64,000 nucleotides of DNA from contig CAJHNH020004668.1 of NCBI GenBank assembly GCA_905116865.2, forward strand, positions 416,358 through 480,357. Direction: 5' to 3'. Below, piece by piece: positions 54,313 to 64,000 of this stretch. Under the pieces are notes generated by a model. That model saw only the letters and a program-made list of their open reading frames with translations, had not been told where the DNA came from and ran no database searches. This DNA comes from Candidula unifasciata. Lineage: Eukaryota; Mollusca; Gastropoda; Stylommatophora; Geomitridae. Position numbers and translations under genes: made by a program. Every line of letters starts with the position of its first letter. The first letter of the stretch is position 1.

Positions 54313-54470
54313 AAAGTACCCCTTTCCACGCCTTAAGGCGTATAGGGCATATAGGGCTAGACCTATATTTTTACAGACCAATCGGCACAAGATGGGTGAT
54401 GTGGTCAGCATCACACCGGCCGCCTTTACTTCCCGGTACCCACTTAAGGCTGGGTCGACCTGGGAGACAC
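54313..54470 (-). mobile_element. SINE-C 3' two-thirds, inverted
   Basis: CCTTTCCACGCCTTAAGGCG, TACAGACCAATCGGCACAAG, TGGGTGATGTGGTCAGCATC and GGCTGGGTCGACCTGGGAG. The head is absent. Confidence 0.8.
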
Positions 54471-54660
54471 ATCGACATGACCTGGATAAAATATCCAAAG
54501 AATGCTAGCTACCTGGGACCTTTAATGCTTGAAGTGATGCTTGCCACTCTGCACGGAGTGTGCCTGTCTCCACCTTTCTCAACATACTCTGTGAGTCAGT
54601 TACAGGATGTTACAGAACCAGCCCTAGCATTTTTAGCTGCTGTGTATTTTCTATGTAAAT

Positions 54661-54812
54661 TTTACGTTCAGTAGTTTGCCATTGCTCCTGAACGGTCAGC
54701 ACTCGGTACCACTGTCGAAACCAACGCAAGACAAACCGTCCGCAGCTGGGATCGAACCTGGCACCTCGGCATTACTAAGCGCGTTCGCAACGCCCAAGCC
54801 ACAGATGCTGAG
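54661..54812 (-). mobile_element. SINE-A copy, 3' truncated
   Basis: CGTTCAGTAGTTTGCCATTG, CTCGGTACCACTGTCGAAAC, CAGCTGGGATCGAACCTGGC and GCGTTCGCAACGCCCAAGCC. A partial head of the same family in plus orientation may follow at about 54938-55000 (GGCTTCTGAGGCTTCGGGG). Confidence 0.85.
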
Positions 54813-55219
54813 GAAGAAACATAAGAGGAGTGGTGATGTGGGAAGCCAAAGATGCTGGCCTGGATCCCATCCATGATATTGAAACAACAGAAAATAACCC
54901 CGGACAGAACGGGAGGAAGGAATAAACTGAGTGCTCTAGTCGGCTTCTGAGGCTTCGGGGTTATGAACACGCTTCGTCATTCTGATGTGCCGGATGTTAC
55001 CAATATGGTAACACAAACACACACACACACACATGTAAATATGATTAGGCAGAAATGCAGTCAGCATGCTGACACTGACAGACGAATAGATGGGTGCATC
55101 CCTCAATCTATATGCTCCTGGGATTTCGAGAAAATAAAACACCCACTAGCCGCTGACAATGAACACCTAGTGAATACTAGGAGAGAGGAAAAAGGAATAA
55201 GCAAAAAATAACAAGGAAA
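54813..55219. other. Unassigned intergenic stretch with a short (CA)n
   Basis: (CA)n at 55014-55031. Nothing else recognised apart from the partial SINE-A head noted above. Confidence 0.4.
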
Positions 55220-55235
55220 TCGGGTGGTGGGGGGT

Positions 55236-55265
<30 letters not shown>
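55220..55265. repeat. Poly-G run
   Basis: GGTGGTGGGG passes into about 30 consecutive G, on the plus strand. G-quadruplex potential. Confidence 0.95.
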
Positions 55266-55266
<1 letters not shown>

Positions 55267-55444
55267 GGTGTTGGAAAAATAAATTTTTCTCACAAGTTTT
55301 TCGAATGTCAAGCTAGAAAAAAAAAATGAATGAAAAACCAGCAAGGTCCTGTAATCTAATGATGTGAACATCCCTCTTGCCTCGAATCTTCTTAAGTCTT
55401 TGAAAAACTCTATATCCAGGAAACTAGAAAACATCCAGTGAATG

Positions 55445-55995
55445 TTCTGTCTATACGTTACCTGTCCCCTGATTTACTGTCTATCCGTTACTATCCGTAG
55501 ACAGTAAATTAGGGAACAGGTAACGAATAGACAGTAAATTAGGGGATAGATAATGGATAGACAGTAAATTAGGGAACAGATAACGGATGGACTTTAAATT
55601 AGGGGACAGGTAACGGATAGACAGTATATAAGGGGACAGGTAACATATAGACAGTAAATTAGGGAACAGGTAACGGATGGACAGTAAATTAGGGGACAGA
55701 TAACGGATAGACAGTATATTAGGGGACAAATAACGGATAGACAGTAAATTTGGGAACAGATAACGGATAGACAGCAAGTTGACGGTCATGTAAGGGAGAG
55801 TAGTAAACAGATAAAACAAATAACGGATAGACAGCAAGTTGACGGACATGTAAGGGACAGATATAAACTGATAGAACAAAAATTGGATAGACAGCAAATT
55901 GACGGACATGTAACGGATAGTCAGCAAGTTGACGGACATGTAAGGGATAGAGAGCAAATTGATGGACAGATAGCGGATAGACAAATAAATAGACA
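55445..55995. repeat. 30-bp minisatellite, about 18 copies
   Basis: The unit is ACAGTAAATTAGGGGACAGG followed by TAACGGATAG in the left part. The right part has ACAGCAAGTTGACGGACATG then TAAGGGATAG. The two subfamilies occupy separate halves. The period is a multiple of three, giving a 10-residue repeat in the minus-strand ORF, which is not taken as a gene. Confidence 0.95.
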
Positions 55996-56804
55996 TAAAT
56001 AATTTCACGAACAGATATCAAGCCAAACGAAAACATTTGAAATAGACAAACACTTAAACAGTCTGATAGATAACTGACACATACACCAGACAACCAAATT
56101 CCCATTAAACACAACACAAAACAGGCAACATGAAAAGCAGATTAAAAAAAAAAGGACTGAACAAGAGAAGAAGAAAAAAGCCCTAATGTGCCCCCCCCCT
56201 ACCCCCCCCCCCCCTTTTCTCTTTAAATCCTGTCGGGGGCTGTCTGTGGTTCTAGGCACACGTGGCTGCGCCGAAGTGAGAAAAATTACTTATGTGTCCA
56301 AAGATCCTGGGAAAATGTCGTCCAAGGAAGTTCTTGGGGAGTTCTGTTTGCCCGCATCCCCCCTGTAACTTTTAGCCAATGAAGCGCACGCATGTGCTGT
56401 GTCCATTAAGGAAAGAAAAGGGGGCCGCATAACTAAAGAACCTTACGCTTTGCACTATTTTTGAAATACTTTAACACATATTTTTTATTATTAAAATATT
56501 TCAAAAAGGCATTTTCAAGCTGATACATGTTATAAGAGGTAGTTGATCATTTAAAATATAATTTAACATAAAGAACTATTTAATAACCAACACAGGCACG
56601 CCGCGCGGCGTATGAATTTTCTAATGAAAACAAGACTGGGGAACTCAAGCAGGCAATAACAGAGAAGCTTGTAAGTTACTTCTAGTTTGAGTTGGGAGAA
56701 GACGACGTTAGATATGGATCGTGTTGTGTAGTTAGATGTTTGTGTTCCTTCTTGGATAGTTACATATATGCTATTTCGTTGGGAGCTTACTGGAGCTGTG
56801 AGCA
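55996..56804. other. Unassigned stretch with poly-C runs
   Basis: C runs at about 56191-56215. No recognised gene. Confidence 0.4.
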
Positions 56805-56877
56805 ATGCTGTCTCACAACGTTTGTGTTGTTTTTCTGGGATTATCGCTTTGTTTGCGATTTTTGCCAGTAGTTGAAG
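56805..56877 (+). CDS. Speculative exon 1 of a short secreted peptide (signal sequence)
   Basis: ATG at 56805 opens a 24-codon reading with a hydrophobic core (NVCVVFLGLSLCLRFL) like a signal peptide. It ends GAAG before GTAAGA, a strong donor in phase 1, the usual phase for an intron after a signal-peptide exon. The nearest good acceptor in phase is at 57427. No homology is recognised, a short ORF can look like this by chance, and upstream ATGs exist. Confidence 0.3.
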
Positions 56878-57026
56878 GTAAGATAACTGTGTTGTGTTTT
56901 GTGTAGTGTTTACATTGTGGGTGAATTGGTTATTTGTTATTAATAACGATACTGCTGTTTTATTGTTGTTGTTATTTTTAATATTACTCAGTGGTTGATA
57001 GCAAAATTACAGTATAACGAATTTAT

Positions 57027-57158
57027 TTTTCTTCTTCTTCTTCTTCTTCTTCTTCTTCTTCTTCTTCTTCTTCTTCTTCTTCTTCTTCTTCTTCTTCTTC
57101 TTCTTCTTCTTCTTCTTCTTCTTCTTCTTCTTCTTCTTCTTCTTCTTCTTCTTCTAAG
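57027..57158. repeat. (CTT)n array, about 130 bp
   Basis: About 43 uninterrupted CTT units. It lies inside the speculative intron 56878-57427. Confidence 0.97.
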
Positions 57159-57427
57159 TTTATTATTATTAGTAACTATTATTCGTAATATAGCACAACC
57201 ACAGTGCGAAACTGCTAATATAACTGGTTATTATTTAGTAAACTTTGATATCCTAGGCACTCAAGGCAAACCTTCAGATACTTAGGCCCCCGAAACTTTT
57301 CCTCCCCAAGCTACAAGCTACTGCGGTGTGTACAGAAATCTCGGAAGATCGTCGCTTGTGCTATGGAGTTTGTGTGCGACCTCTTGACTTTATTTGAATT
57401 CTATCTAATTCTAGTTTTTTTTTTCAG

Positions 57428-57480
57428 CCTGTGTACAACGAGTGTACCAGCTAATTGCTACAGATTTCTGTTTGTTATGA
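57428..57480 (+). CDS. Speculative exon 2 of a short secreted peptide
   Basis: A TTCTAGTTTTTTTTTTCAG acceptor precedes 57428. Joined in phase 1 to the exon at 56805 it gives a total of 41 residues and a TGA at 57478-57480. After the signal region the tail has two cysteines 13 residues apart. Function unknown. The exon pair is a splice-site-based inference and has no comparative support. Confidence 0.22.
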
Positions 57481-57619
57481 TCGTTATCGACACCTAATAT
57501 CTGTTGTATTATATTGTCGATATTATCTTCTGCCACCACGATTCCCGCAGTTCGTTTACATTTCTCATAAAATTTACATAGCACTCAAGATTGGCGTCTC
57601 AGAACTGTGCCCCTGCCGG

Positions 57620-57785
57620 AGAGGCAGGGAACGAGGACTGCAAACAAATAAGCCAGTAAAACGGATGTACACGCAAAACTCAGGTCTAGGTAAAAGCCAA
57701 AAGTCCATTTGGACGAACAACCTCGACTTACCGCCGGAATTCACAGCCGGTGAACAAGAAGAAAAAGAAAGAAGAAGAACTGTGC
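57620..57785 (-). mobile_element. Element G 5' half
   Basis: CAAATAAGCCAGTAAAACGG, ATGTACACGCAAAACTCAGG and GGAATTCACAGCCGGTGAAC are followed by AAGAAGAAAAAGAAAGAAGA. The AAG run is the complement of the family's CTT end. Confidence 0.75.
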
Positions 57786-57984
57786 CAAAACCAGGCACCC
57801 GAGAATACAAAACATGAGAGGGAGAAAAGATCTCTACAAGCAAGCACAACAGAGATCACAGGTCAAGCAAGTCGGCACTCCGATGGAAACCATGAGATAT
57901 TGTCGGCGAAGGACTTGCTTCGTAGAGGCCTCTGGCCTTCTCATAAGAAGAAAAAAAAAAAAAAAAACCACCCCATGGAATGAA

Positions 57985-58360
57985 GTGCTTATACCCTTCA
58001 TGTTTTCACTGGGGTACACCGGTGTTTTGGGAAATGAACAGGCGGACAGACTGGCTGGCTCTGCACAACTTGGTGGAATACTGATACATGATAGGGCAGA
58101 CGTGGTTAGTGCCTTGTGGGAGAGCGTGTACAGTTCGGAGGAGCAGATAGATCACCACAGTCTGGTGAGATTGATGCAGCAGGGATTGACAAGAGGTTCT
58201 GGCAGATGCTCGAGGCTCAGAGGAAAGGCAAGACGGACGTTTAATCAGAAAGCTACTGGCACCATTAGTATCGGAACTTTCCGTTGGCTGCTGAAGATGG
58301 GGACGGAGCGCTTATGGGAATGCCCCGAGTGCTGTGATGTTCTTGAATCAAATCAAATGA
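57985..58360 (+). pseudogene. RNase H-type LINE C-terminus, open remnant
   Basis: The plus strand is open and encodes GVLGNEQADRLAGSAQLGGI (RNase H GNExAD motif), RADVVSALWESVYSSEEQID, then KARRTFNQKATGTISIGTF and a final LWECPECCD cysteine motif. The tail is AATCAAATCAAATG. It is 5'-truncated just before the GxxGNE block, after an A run. It is the best preserved copy of this end in the window. Confidence 0.88.
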
Positions 58361-58423
58361 TACCCTTCATGTGCCCTACTTCTAGGATGATAGGGTCAAC
58401 TTCGACGAGTGTTATCCCCTCCC

Positions 58424-58464
<41 letters not shown>

Positions 58465-58754
58465 TCTTTCTATGCGGGTGTATGTGTAGGTAGAGCAGAG
58501 AGATGCGTGGCCTGACGAAAACGTTCCACAAAGTACTTAACTCCGTGACTCCTGCAACGAACCATCACTGGTCTCCAATGCGCCTGCACTGGCGAACTGA
58601 ATGGCTGAGCTTGGTATGAAATTCAGTATCTCCGGGGCTCGAAGCAAGCGATTAGCCACTTAGCAGCCGAGACCTAGATTCATGTTCTTCGCCTGTCGTT
58701 AATTCTACTGACACCATAACCAGTTCTGTCCTTCATCTGCGAGATGCGACTCAT
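58361..58754. other. Unassigned stretch with (CT)n
   Basis: A (CT)n run lies at 58430-58460. Nothing else recognised. Confidence 0.45.
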
Positions 58755-58995
58755 AATGCTAGGCTGGAAAATAATGGCGGATCTCTGACGCTAAAAAACG
58801 ACCGTGTGACCGAGGAGTTGAGCTTGGTGTAGCACGTCTATGCCGTCTTCACTGTAAAGACAGGAGATACTGTAACCAACTTCTTATGGGAACAGTCCAG
58901 TAGAGGTACCTTGGAGTGGCTGCTGCACGGGAGGACTGAGCATGCGTGGGGATGCTCAATGTACCAAGACGTCAATTGTCATAACATAACAATAC
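58755..58995 (+). mobile_element. RNase H-type LINE C-terminal fragment
   Basis: Frames include GGSLTLKNDRVTEELSLV-like and RRYCNQLLMGTV, then RGTLEWLLHGRTEHAWGCSM. It ends in a CATAACATAACA simple tail. Same family as 22440-22690 plus 23243-23310, here uninterrupted. Confidence 0.8.
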
Positions 58996-59068
58996 TAATG
59001 GTTCTACTTTGGACCGCATTCTAAGATCCTGAAATGTCGGCGATTAAACATATTTACTAAGGAGATAG

Positions 59069-59337
59069 GAGTCGCCGAGGTGAAGCGACTAGACGCTCGC
59101 CTTCGGGTCGGAAGGTCGTGGGTTCGGGTCCTGGCGGAGCCGGACTATTTTATAATTTCCTTGACTCCCAGGTCGACCCAGCCTTGAGTGGGTACCAGGT
59201 GCAGTCCTGGAAAGTAAAAGCGACCGGCGTGATGCTGACCACATCACCCACCAAGTGCTAATTGGTCTGTAATATATAGGCTTAACCCTATATGCCCAAT
59301 ACTCCTGAAAGCATAAAGAGGGTTTTTTACTTTTACT
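59069..59337 (+). mobile_element. SINE-C copy, head type 1, full length
   Basis: GTCGCCGAGGTGAAGCGACT then AGACGCTCGCCTTCGGGTCG, box B GTGGGTTCGGGTCC, the body GGTCGACCCAGCCTTGAGTG, GGGTACCAGGTGCAGTCC, GTGATGCTGACCACATCACC and GTGCTAATTGGTCTGTAA, and the end GGGTTTTTTACTTTTACT are all present. Best reference copy for head type 1. Confidence 0.92.
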
Positions 59338-59523
59338 GAGGAGATGTCTCATTTAAACTTTGCAATGGGAAGAGTCTAAAACAAACCTTTAAAAAGACTG
59401 CAAAAGATGTGGAAAAGAAACAAATTGAAAATGGTAAGAAACATAGAAAGTTTGTATCAGCTTAACAAAACCACCTACAATTAAAAGGTATAAATACACG
59501 CTGACTCACACTTCATGGAAGTC
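59338..59523. other. Unassigned stretch
   Basis: No recognised feature. Confidence 0.4.
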
Positions 59524-59679
59524 CTCTGTCTATCTGTCTGTCTGTCTGTCTCTCTGTCTGTCTGTCTGTCTCTCTGTCTCTCTCTCTCTCTGTCTCCATT
59601 GCATCTTTGTGTGTGGTCTCCCTGTCTATGCCTGTATGTCTGTAGATACGTCCAAACAGATTTACTACAGACAGACACA

Positions 59680-59772
<93 letters not shown>
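59524..59772. repeat. (CTGT)n, (AC)n and (TA)n microsatellites
   Basis: CTGT/CTCT units at 59530-59596, (AC)n at about 59671-59720 passing directly into (TA)n at 59722-59770. Confidence 0.95.
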
Positions 59773-59775
<3 letters not shown>

Positions 59776-60044
59776 TATATATCAGTTGTGCGTTCTGTAT
59801 CTCTGTGAGTCTGTTGGACTGTTGACCATACACCACGATTTTATCTATCAGTATCTGAGTCTCTTTATGTCTCACTGTCTGTTCGTCTGTTACCCTATGC
59901 CATAACTGTATCTGAACCTCTGCGCTGGGACCGCAACATATCTATAAACATGTAGGCGTCTTTTGAAGCAACAATTAGGGTGTCCAAAAAGTCGCACTGC
60001 CTGGAGTTCTTCCACACACCACTGCTTAGTCTCGGAACACATAT

Positions 60045-60160
60045 CTGCACATGATTTCTCCCAGATTAACGGTACCTTTAATGGAATCAAAGCCGAAGGG
60101 TTGCGATATCCATAGTACCGAGCCAAAGGTTTTACAACTCATGGCTTCTGGATACGTTAA
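60045..60160 (+). mobile_element. SINE-D 3' half
   Basis: TTTCTCCCAGATTAACGGTA, TGGAATCAAAGCCGAAGGGT, TGCGATATCCATAGTACCGA and CTCATGGCTTCTGGATACGT. The tRNA-like head is missing. Confidence 0.75.
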
Positions 60161-60329
60161 AAAAAATGCACATGAAACATTATAAATCCTTTATACAATT
60201 ATTTAAAAACTTTTGGGCGACCTTTATAGGACTTTCTTATTTTTATGGAACTGTGTTGGGAATTGTAACAGAAAGTGAGAACACGGGTCTTAGTTTGAAG
60301 AGCTGAAAAACAAGTAATGGTAATTACAA

Positions 60330-60542
60330 AGAAAACTGACCCTCCAAAATGCAACATCAAAGTAAATGGGACAAACCCCAAGCAAGTTAATATATTCAAG
60401 TACTTGGGTACCCTGATAACTTAAGACAGAAGATGTATTAAAGAAGTTTAGCGTCGAATAGCTCAAGCAAAGGCAGCATTTTACAAAACGATGAATATTT
60501 TATGCAATTTTTTATTTGTTAATGAAAACGATGGACAAGCAA
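60330..60542 (+). pseudogene. LINE RT fragment (post-catalytic part), left of a nested insertion
   Basis: The translation shows NIKVNGTNPKQVNIFKYLGT, LIT, then RRIAQAKAAFYKTMNIL. FKYLGxxI is the conserved block after the RT catalytic motif of endonuclease/RT LINEs. The element continues after 60786, so the sequence between is an insertion. Confidence 0.8.
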
Positions 60543-60785
60543 CGGAATCAGTAGAGAAAGAAGATTATTATAGCCTAGAGAGAATGGGGCACCTGGGTGT
60601 AACCAGAGAGTCTTGCCGGCTCGCTACACTCAGAGGAAAGGCAGGACGGACATATAACCAGATTGTGACTGGTACCATCAGTATTGGAACTGTGCGCTGG
60701 CTGCTGAAGATGAGGACGGAGCATGCATGGGAATGCCCTGAGTGCTGTAATGTCAATTCTTGACTCAAGTCAACTCAACTCAACA
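60543..60785 (+). mobile_element. RNase H-type LINE 3' end nested in another LINE
   Basis: Contains GHLGVTRESCRLATLRGKAG, TYNQIVTGTISIGTVRWLLK and AWECPECCNVNS, then an ACTCAACTCAACA simple tail. It interrupts the LINE whose halves flank it. Confidence 0.82.
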
Positions 60786-61170
60786 AGAAAGAGAATTCTT
60801 AAGAGCTATATAAATCCTATCTTGATGTACGGAAGTAAACCATGGACAGTTGGTAGATTAGTGAAAACTTATTTCGAAGCAAAACCCGGGACAAATTAAA
60901 AAAGTGTGGTGAGGATGTCGTGAAAGAAGCAGGCTCGTGAAGAGAACTGATTGCCCACATCAGAAAGAGACGATCTACATTTGTTGGTCATGTGATGCAA
61001 AGGAGAAAACAGGTGTACATTGTGACGGTCGGAAAGTTGGAGTGGGTGGGGGGAGGCGAAGAGGCGAAGGAGGGATGTAGAAGAAGACTGAAAGAAACGA
61101 ATCTAGACAGTTTGACATCATAGCATGGAAGATCATCAATGTCAGAATTGATTGAAAGTACACAAGTCAT
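60786..61170 (+). pseudogene. LINE C-terminal part, right of the nested insertion
   Basis: KRILKSYINPILMYGSKPWT (YGSKPW in place of YGCESW), then with frame changes IGCPHQKETIYICWSC-like, a basic GRRGEGGM region and the DSLTSWHG-like end seen at 34373. Frameshifted. Confidence 0.75.
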
Positions 61171-61869
61171 ACGAGACATACATGATTACCAACGCCATTC
61201 GGCATGTAATATAAGAAGAAGAAGAAGTGGTAGAAGTGACTACATACTTAAGAGTGTTCCTCCCAGCGAACCAAGTACTAGGAGTGACCAGATACTTGGA
61301 GCGTTCTCTGCCCAACAGGTGGGAACTTGCCTGCGACCTAAGGAGCAAATCAATGGACAGGAAATACCACCTCACCTCCGTGACCCCACCTTTCTGCTCG
61401 TCTAAAGATCCCCGGTCCTTCGCCAACAGGTTGTCAACAAGAGGAGGGGTTACAGTTGGACATTAGGGTCACCAACGCTACTGTATCATTTAGGGCCGCT
61501 GGAGTATCACTTGAGGAAGACATTCACAGGTGTGACAGGCATATGTAGGTCATGAACGGAAACAGTACAGTCCGGATATATGTCCCTGTCCGTGTCGGGG
61601 CTTCAGGTTATCTGGTAACCGCAGAGAGCCTCAAAATAACCTTAAGTTGAACAGAGCTTTCCTTAATTTGTACAGGTAGGATTCTCACCCTTGAGATGTT
61701 AATCCTACGGACTGCACCCATAAAGGGGACAAACTGCTTATGGCCTCTACTCGCATAGGAGTGCAGGCTACGCCGGTTTGGTGTGTCTGTTACCGGTGCT
61801 CTATTTATACATTCCTTGGAGGTTGATTACGAATCGCTTACGTTTAAAATTAACTCTATTGTAGCAGGC
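61171..61869. other. Unassigned intergenic stretch
   Basis: A short AAGAAGAAGAAG run lies near 61213. Nothing else recognised. Confidence 0.4.
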
Positions 61870-62248
61870 CAAGCGACAGATAGCCAGCTAAACGACAGAT
61901 AGCCAGCCAAACAGACGTAGTTACATAGACAGATGTAGATACACAGACATAGATACACAGACATATAGATATACAGATATACATAGATATACAGACATAC
62001 ATAGATACACAGACATGCATAGATACACAGACATACATAGATACACAGACATGCATAGATACACAGACATACATAGATACACAGACATACATAGATATAC
62101 AGATATACATAGATATACATAGATACACAGACATACATAGATACACAGACATGCATAGATACACAGACATGCATACATAGACATACAGACAGACATAGAT
62201 ATACAGACATACATAGATACACAGACATACATAGATACACAGCCATCA
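61870..62248. repeat. 18-bp minisatellite, about 18 copies
   Basis: The unit is ACATACATAGATACACAG. ACATGCATAGATACACAG is a common variant, and ATATACATAGATATACAG occurs in two blocks. The period is a multiple of three, which keeps Met/Tyr/Cys-rich minus-strand ORFs open. Left edge has AGCCAGC-type units. Confidence 0.95.
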
Positions 62249-62260
62249 GTCACCAGTTGA

Positions 62261-62545
62261 TGTCTTCTTCTTCGAAGCGCTAATTTCATGTATACTCAGG
62301 CTGAAAGTTCTTGCTGTTCGTCCACTTCTGAACTCTAGGCTTGTTCCAGAACTTGAATTTTTTATGCACATCCGTTTTACAGATTTGGCTCACTTGTATG
62401 CAGATTGTTGGTTTCCACGTCAAAGGGAAACTTCCTAATTAGTCGCCTGTTACGACATGCTCGTAAGGATGCAGCAGGTCTATTCTCTCTCTCTCTCCCT
62501 CCCCCAAATAGGGCCCCGGGTTCCACATAATTGATTGATGTTTGA
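62261..62545 (+). mobile_element. Element G copy, full length
   Basis: TGTCTTCTTCTTCGAAGCGC, CTTCTGAACTCTAGGCTTGT, TGCACATCCGTTTTACAGAT, CCTGTTACGACATGCTCGTA and GGGCCCCGGGTTCCACATAA, with a (CT)n expansion near the 3' end. Confidence 0.85.
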
Positions 62546-62690
62546 GTTGTGAGTAAGTATGTGGTTTATTGAGCTAGTTGGTGAACTTATTGTTTGCTTT
62601 ACTTGGTTGCATACTAGGAGCCGCATTGTGAGCTCCCCTCCTCCCCTCCCATGTTAGACGCATGTCTCTGCATGCATACTCTATGACGGG

Positions 62691-63030
62691 GTTATTCAAC
62701 CACGACCGGCTCCAGCTGACGGGCCGTGCTGCTGACCCCACCGGGTCGGGCTAACGATGCATTAACGCAGCGTTTCTCAAACTGGGTACCGAGGCGCCCT
62801 GGGGTGCCGTGAGCGTATGCCAGGTGTGCCATGTCAATAATCAAGAAAAGTCGGCTAAAAATTGTGAAATTATTAAAGAAGGCATGTAGATACTTAAAAG
62901 TTAAAATGTAAGTTGTCTTCCCTCGGCCACTGTCGAAAATAGTTTATTTATTGTTTGAGAACCGCTGTGTTAACGCGTCGTTAGCCCGACCCGGTGACGT
63001 CAGCTGGAGCCGGTCGTGATTCAACTAGGT
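62691..63030. mobile_element. Palindromic MITE split by a nested hAT-like element
   Basis: The left arm at 62691-62767 includes CACGACCGGCTCCAGCTGAC and CACCGGGTCGGGCTAACGA. The right arm at 62968-63030 is its reverse complement (TCGTTAGCCCGACCCGGTGA then CGTCAGCTGGAGCCGGTCGT). With the inner element removed it is a near-perfect inverted repeat with arms of about 65-75 bp. No target-site duplication was resolved. Confidence 0.8.
62768..62967. mobile_element. hAT-like MITE, 200 bp
   Basis: Ends are CAGCGTTTCTCAAACTG on the left and TTGTTTGAGAACCGCTG on the right (reverse complement CAGCGGTTCTCAAACAA). It is flanked by an 8-bp direct repeat with two mismatches (CATTAACG at 62760-62767, TGTTAACG at 62968-62975). 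The left body GGTACCGAGGCGCCCTGGGG with GGTGCCGTGAGCG is typical wording of hAT MITEs (memory). No transposase. Confidence 0.75.
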
Positions 63031-64000
63031 TTTTTTCGAGCCAACATTTTGAAAATGGGGGCCGTCACGGACCACAGGCCGCAGCCCCAACGTAGAAACA
63101 TCATTGATACCATACAACTGGCAATGATCCGCGGACCAGATGAAAAGCCCTTCTGTATGGAGACATATTGCTCACTATAAGTGTCTTCAGCCTCGTTACC
63201 CACAGCCCTCAATGCAAATCTTAGAGTCGACATCAATTTGACCCCTCGGTCAACTAGTTCAAATAGGCAAAAAGAATGCCTTCCAACATTCAGGCCAGGC
63301 CTGCCAATGGGATTTTTCTCAAATCCCAAGCTAAGCTGGCAAAAAAAAAAAAACAAAACCAGCAATACAGAAGCAAAGAACAATAAACAAAAACCGAAGG
63401 TCAATAAAAAGTGTAGATTTTATAGTTTCGAAACGAAACATTTACCCACTTTTATATAAGGATATATTTGGTAAAACCCCAAGATTTCAAAATCTTAACT
63501 CAAGGCGTCGAATAAAAACCCAGATCTGGGGGTAAAACCCATCATTGGCAGCCCTTATTCAGGCCTCTGCTACCTGAGTCCCCACGGCTCTATTTCTCAC
63601 CTACTGCCCACATCTGACGACCTCTGCCCCCGGAAGCAGAACATCCAGGTCAGGTTAGCCAGTCGTCCTCCCAGGTGAACATTCCAGCAGATCTTTTATC
63701 CCAGGGAGCCAGGCAAACCCTCGGTTGCATTGTTGGTTTGACAGTCAGAGGCGTGTTTGTTCCCCCCCTGGAGTGTGAGAAAATGTGTCGCCCAGTTTGC
63801 GATATGAAAAACTTGTTGGCACAAGTGACCTTATGGTCGTTCAGATTTGAATTTTCTTTTTTGTAGCTGAAAAATTATTCCTTTCTCATCTCCATTGATA
63901 TTGATATTTATATTCTATTACTATTTCTTCTTATATATTTGAAGGACAACTGATGCGTTGTATTGTGGTTTACAGCAAGGTTGTGGTATCTGCGCCTCTC
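63031..64000. other. Unassigned right edge
   Basis: ORFs up to 127 codons (minus 63021-63404) carry no recognised motif. No tandem array or tRNA-like head was seen. Confidence 0.45.

Overview
The window reads as nuclear DNA of an animal, most probably a mollusc and perhaps a gastropod (inference). The support is a GT-AG intron, a replication-type histone H1 gene with a metazoan histone 3' stem-loop, several tRNA-headed SINE families, degraded non-LTR retrotransposon (LINE) ends, hAT-type non-autonomous DNA transposons and extreme tandem-repeat density. I see no operons, ribosome-binding sites, CRISPR array or prokaryotic genes. Nearly all of the longest simple-sequence ORFs (poly-Glu/Arg/Lys, Ser/Phe/Leu, YI, SIYL, CLSV) are translations of microsatellites.

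Only two host genes are well supported. (1) A plus-strand gene at 24829-33601. A first coding exon carries a complete C3HC4 RING finger and joins in phase 0, across a 4.0-kb intron, to one very large exon. That exon encodes a coiled coil followed by about 1,250 residues of mostly disordered Ser/Thr/Pro-rich sequence with recurring SRYxSRY-like motifs. It is probably a RING-type E3 ubiquitin ligase with a TRIM-like N-terminus and no visible B-box. (2) A single-exon linker histone H1 gene on the minus strand at 41540-42166, followed by a canonical histone stem-loop at 41488-41503. A third, speculative candidate is a tiny two-exon secreted peptide at 56805-57480 (+).

The rest is repeats. For reference I use these working names. 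SINE-A: tRNA-like head, tail ending near AACGTCCTGTAAAGGATACG. SINE-B: head GAGCCGCGTTAGCGCAGTCG. SINE-C: a shared body containing GCTGACCACATCACCCACC joined to at least two different tRNA-like heads. SINE-D: body containing TCTCCCAGATTTACGGTA. Element E: body containing GACACAAAGTGCCACCAT. Element F: body containing GATAGCAAAGGAACC. Element G: a repeat of about 0.28 kb with a CTT/AAG run at one end and the core CTTACGACATGCTTGT. LINE remnants are mostly 3' ends of two kinds: an RNase H-bearing type ending in a CPEC cysteine motif, and an endonuclease/RT type ending in GRGRPTR-like or HAAGDR-like motifs.

Layout. 0-11 kb: SINEs A-D, a LINE 3' end, CTT, CTA, ACTG and TA microsatellites. 11.7-13.9 kb: a 35-bp minisatellite and an RNase H LINE pseudogene. 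14-20 kb: LINE ends, TA arrays, a 23-bp minisatellite, and an RNase H LINE running directly into a 1.26-kb GAA tract. 20-24.7 kb: a hAT element resembling SPIN, palindromes and LINE ends. 24.8-33.6 kb: the RING gene, with 41-bp and 36-bp minisatellites in its intron. 33.7-41 kb: element G, SINEs and a 38-bp minisatellite. 41.5-42.2 kb: histone H1. 44-52.4 kb: LINE ends, a 14-bp array, a cluster of CTAT, CTGT and AAAG tetranucleotide arrays, and a 42-bp minisatellite. 52.6-64 kb: SINE and LINE fragments, 30-bp and 18-bp minisatellites, the secreted-peptide candidate and a nested pair of terminal-inverted-repeat elements.
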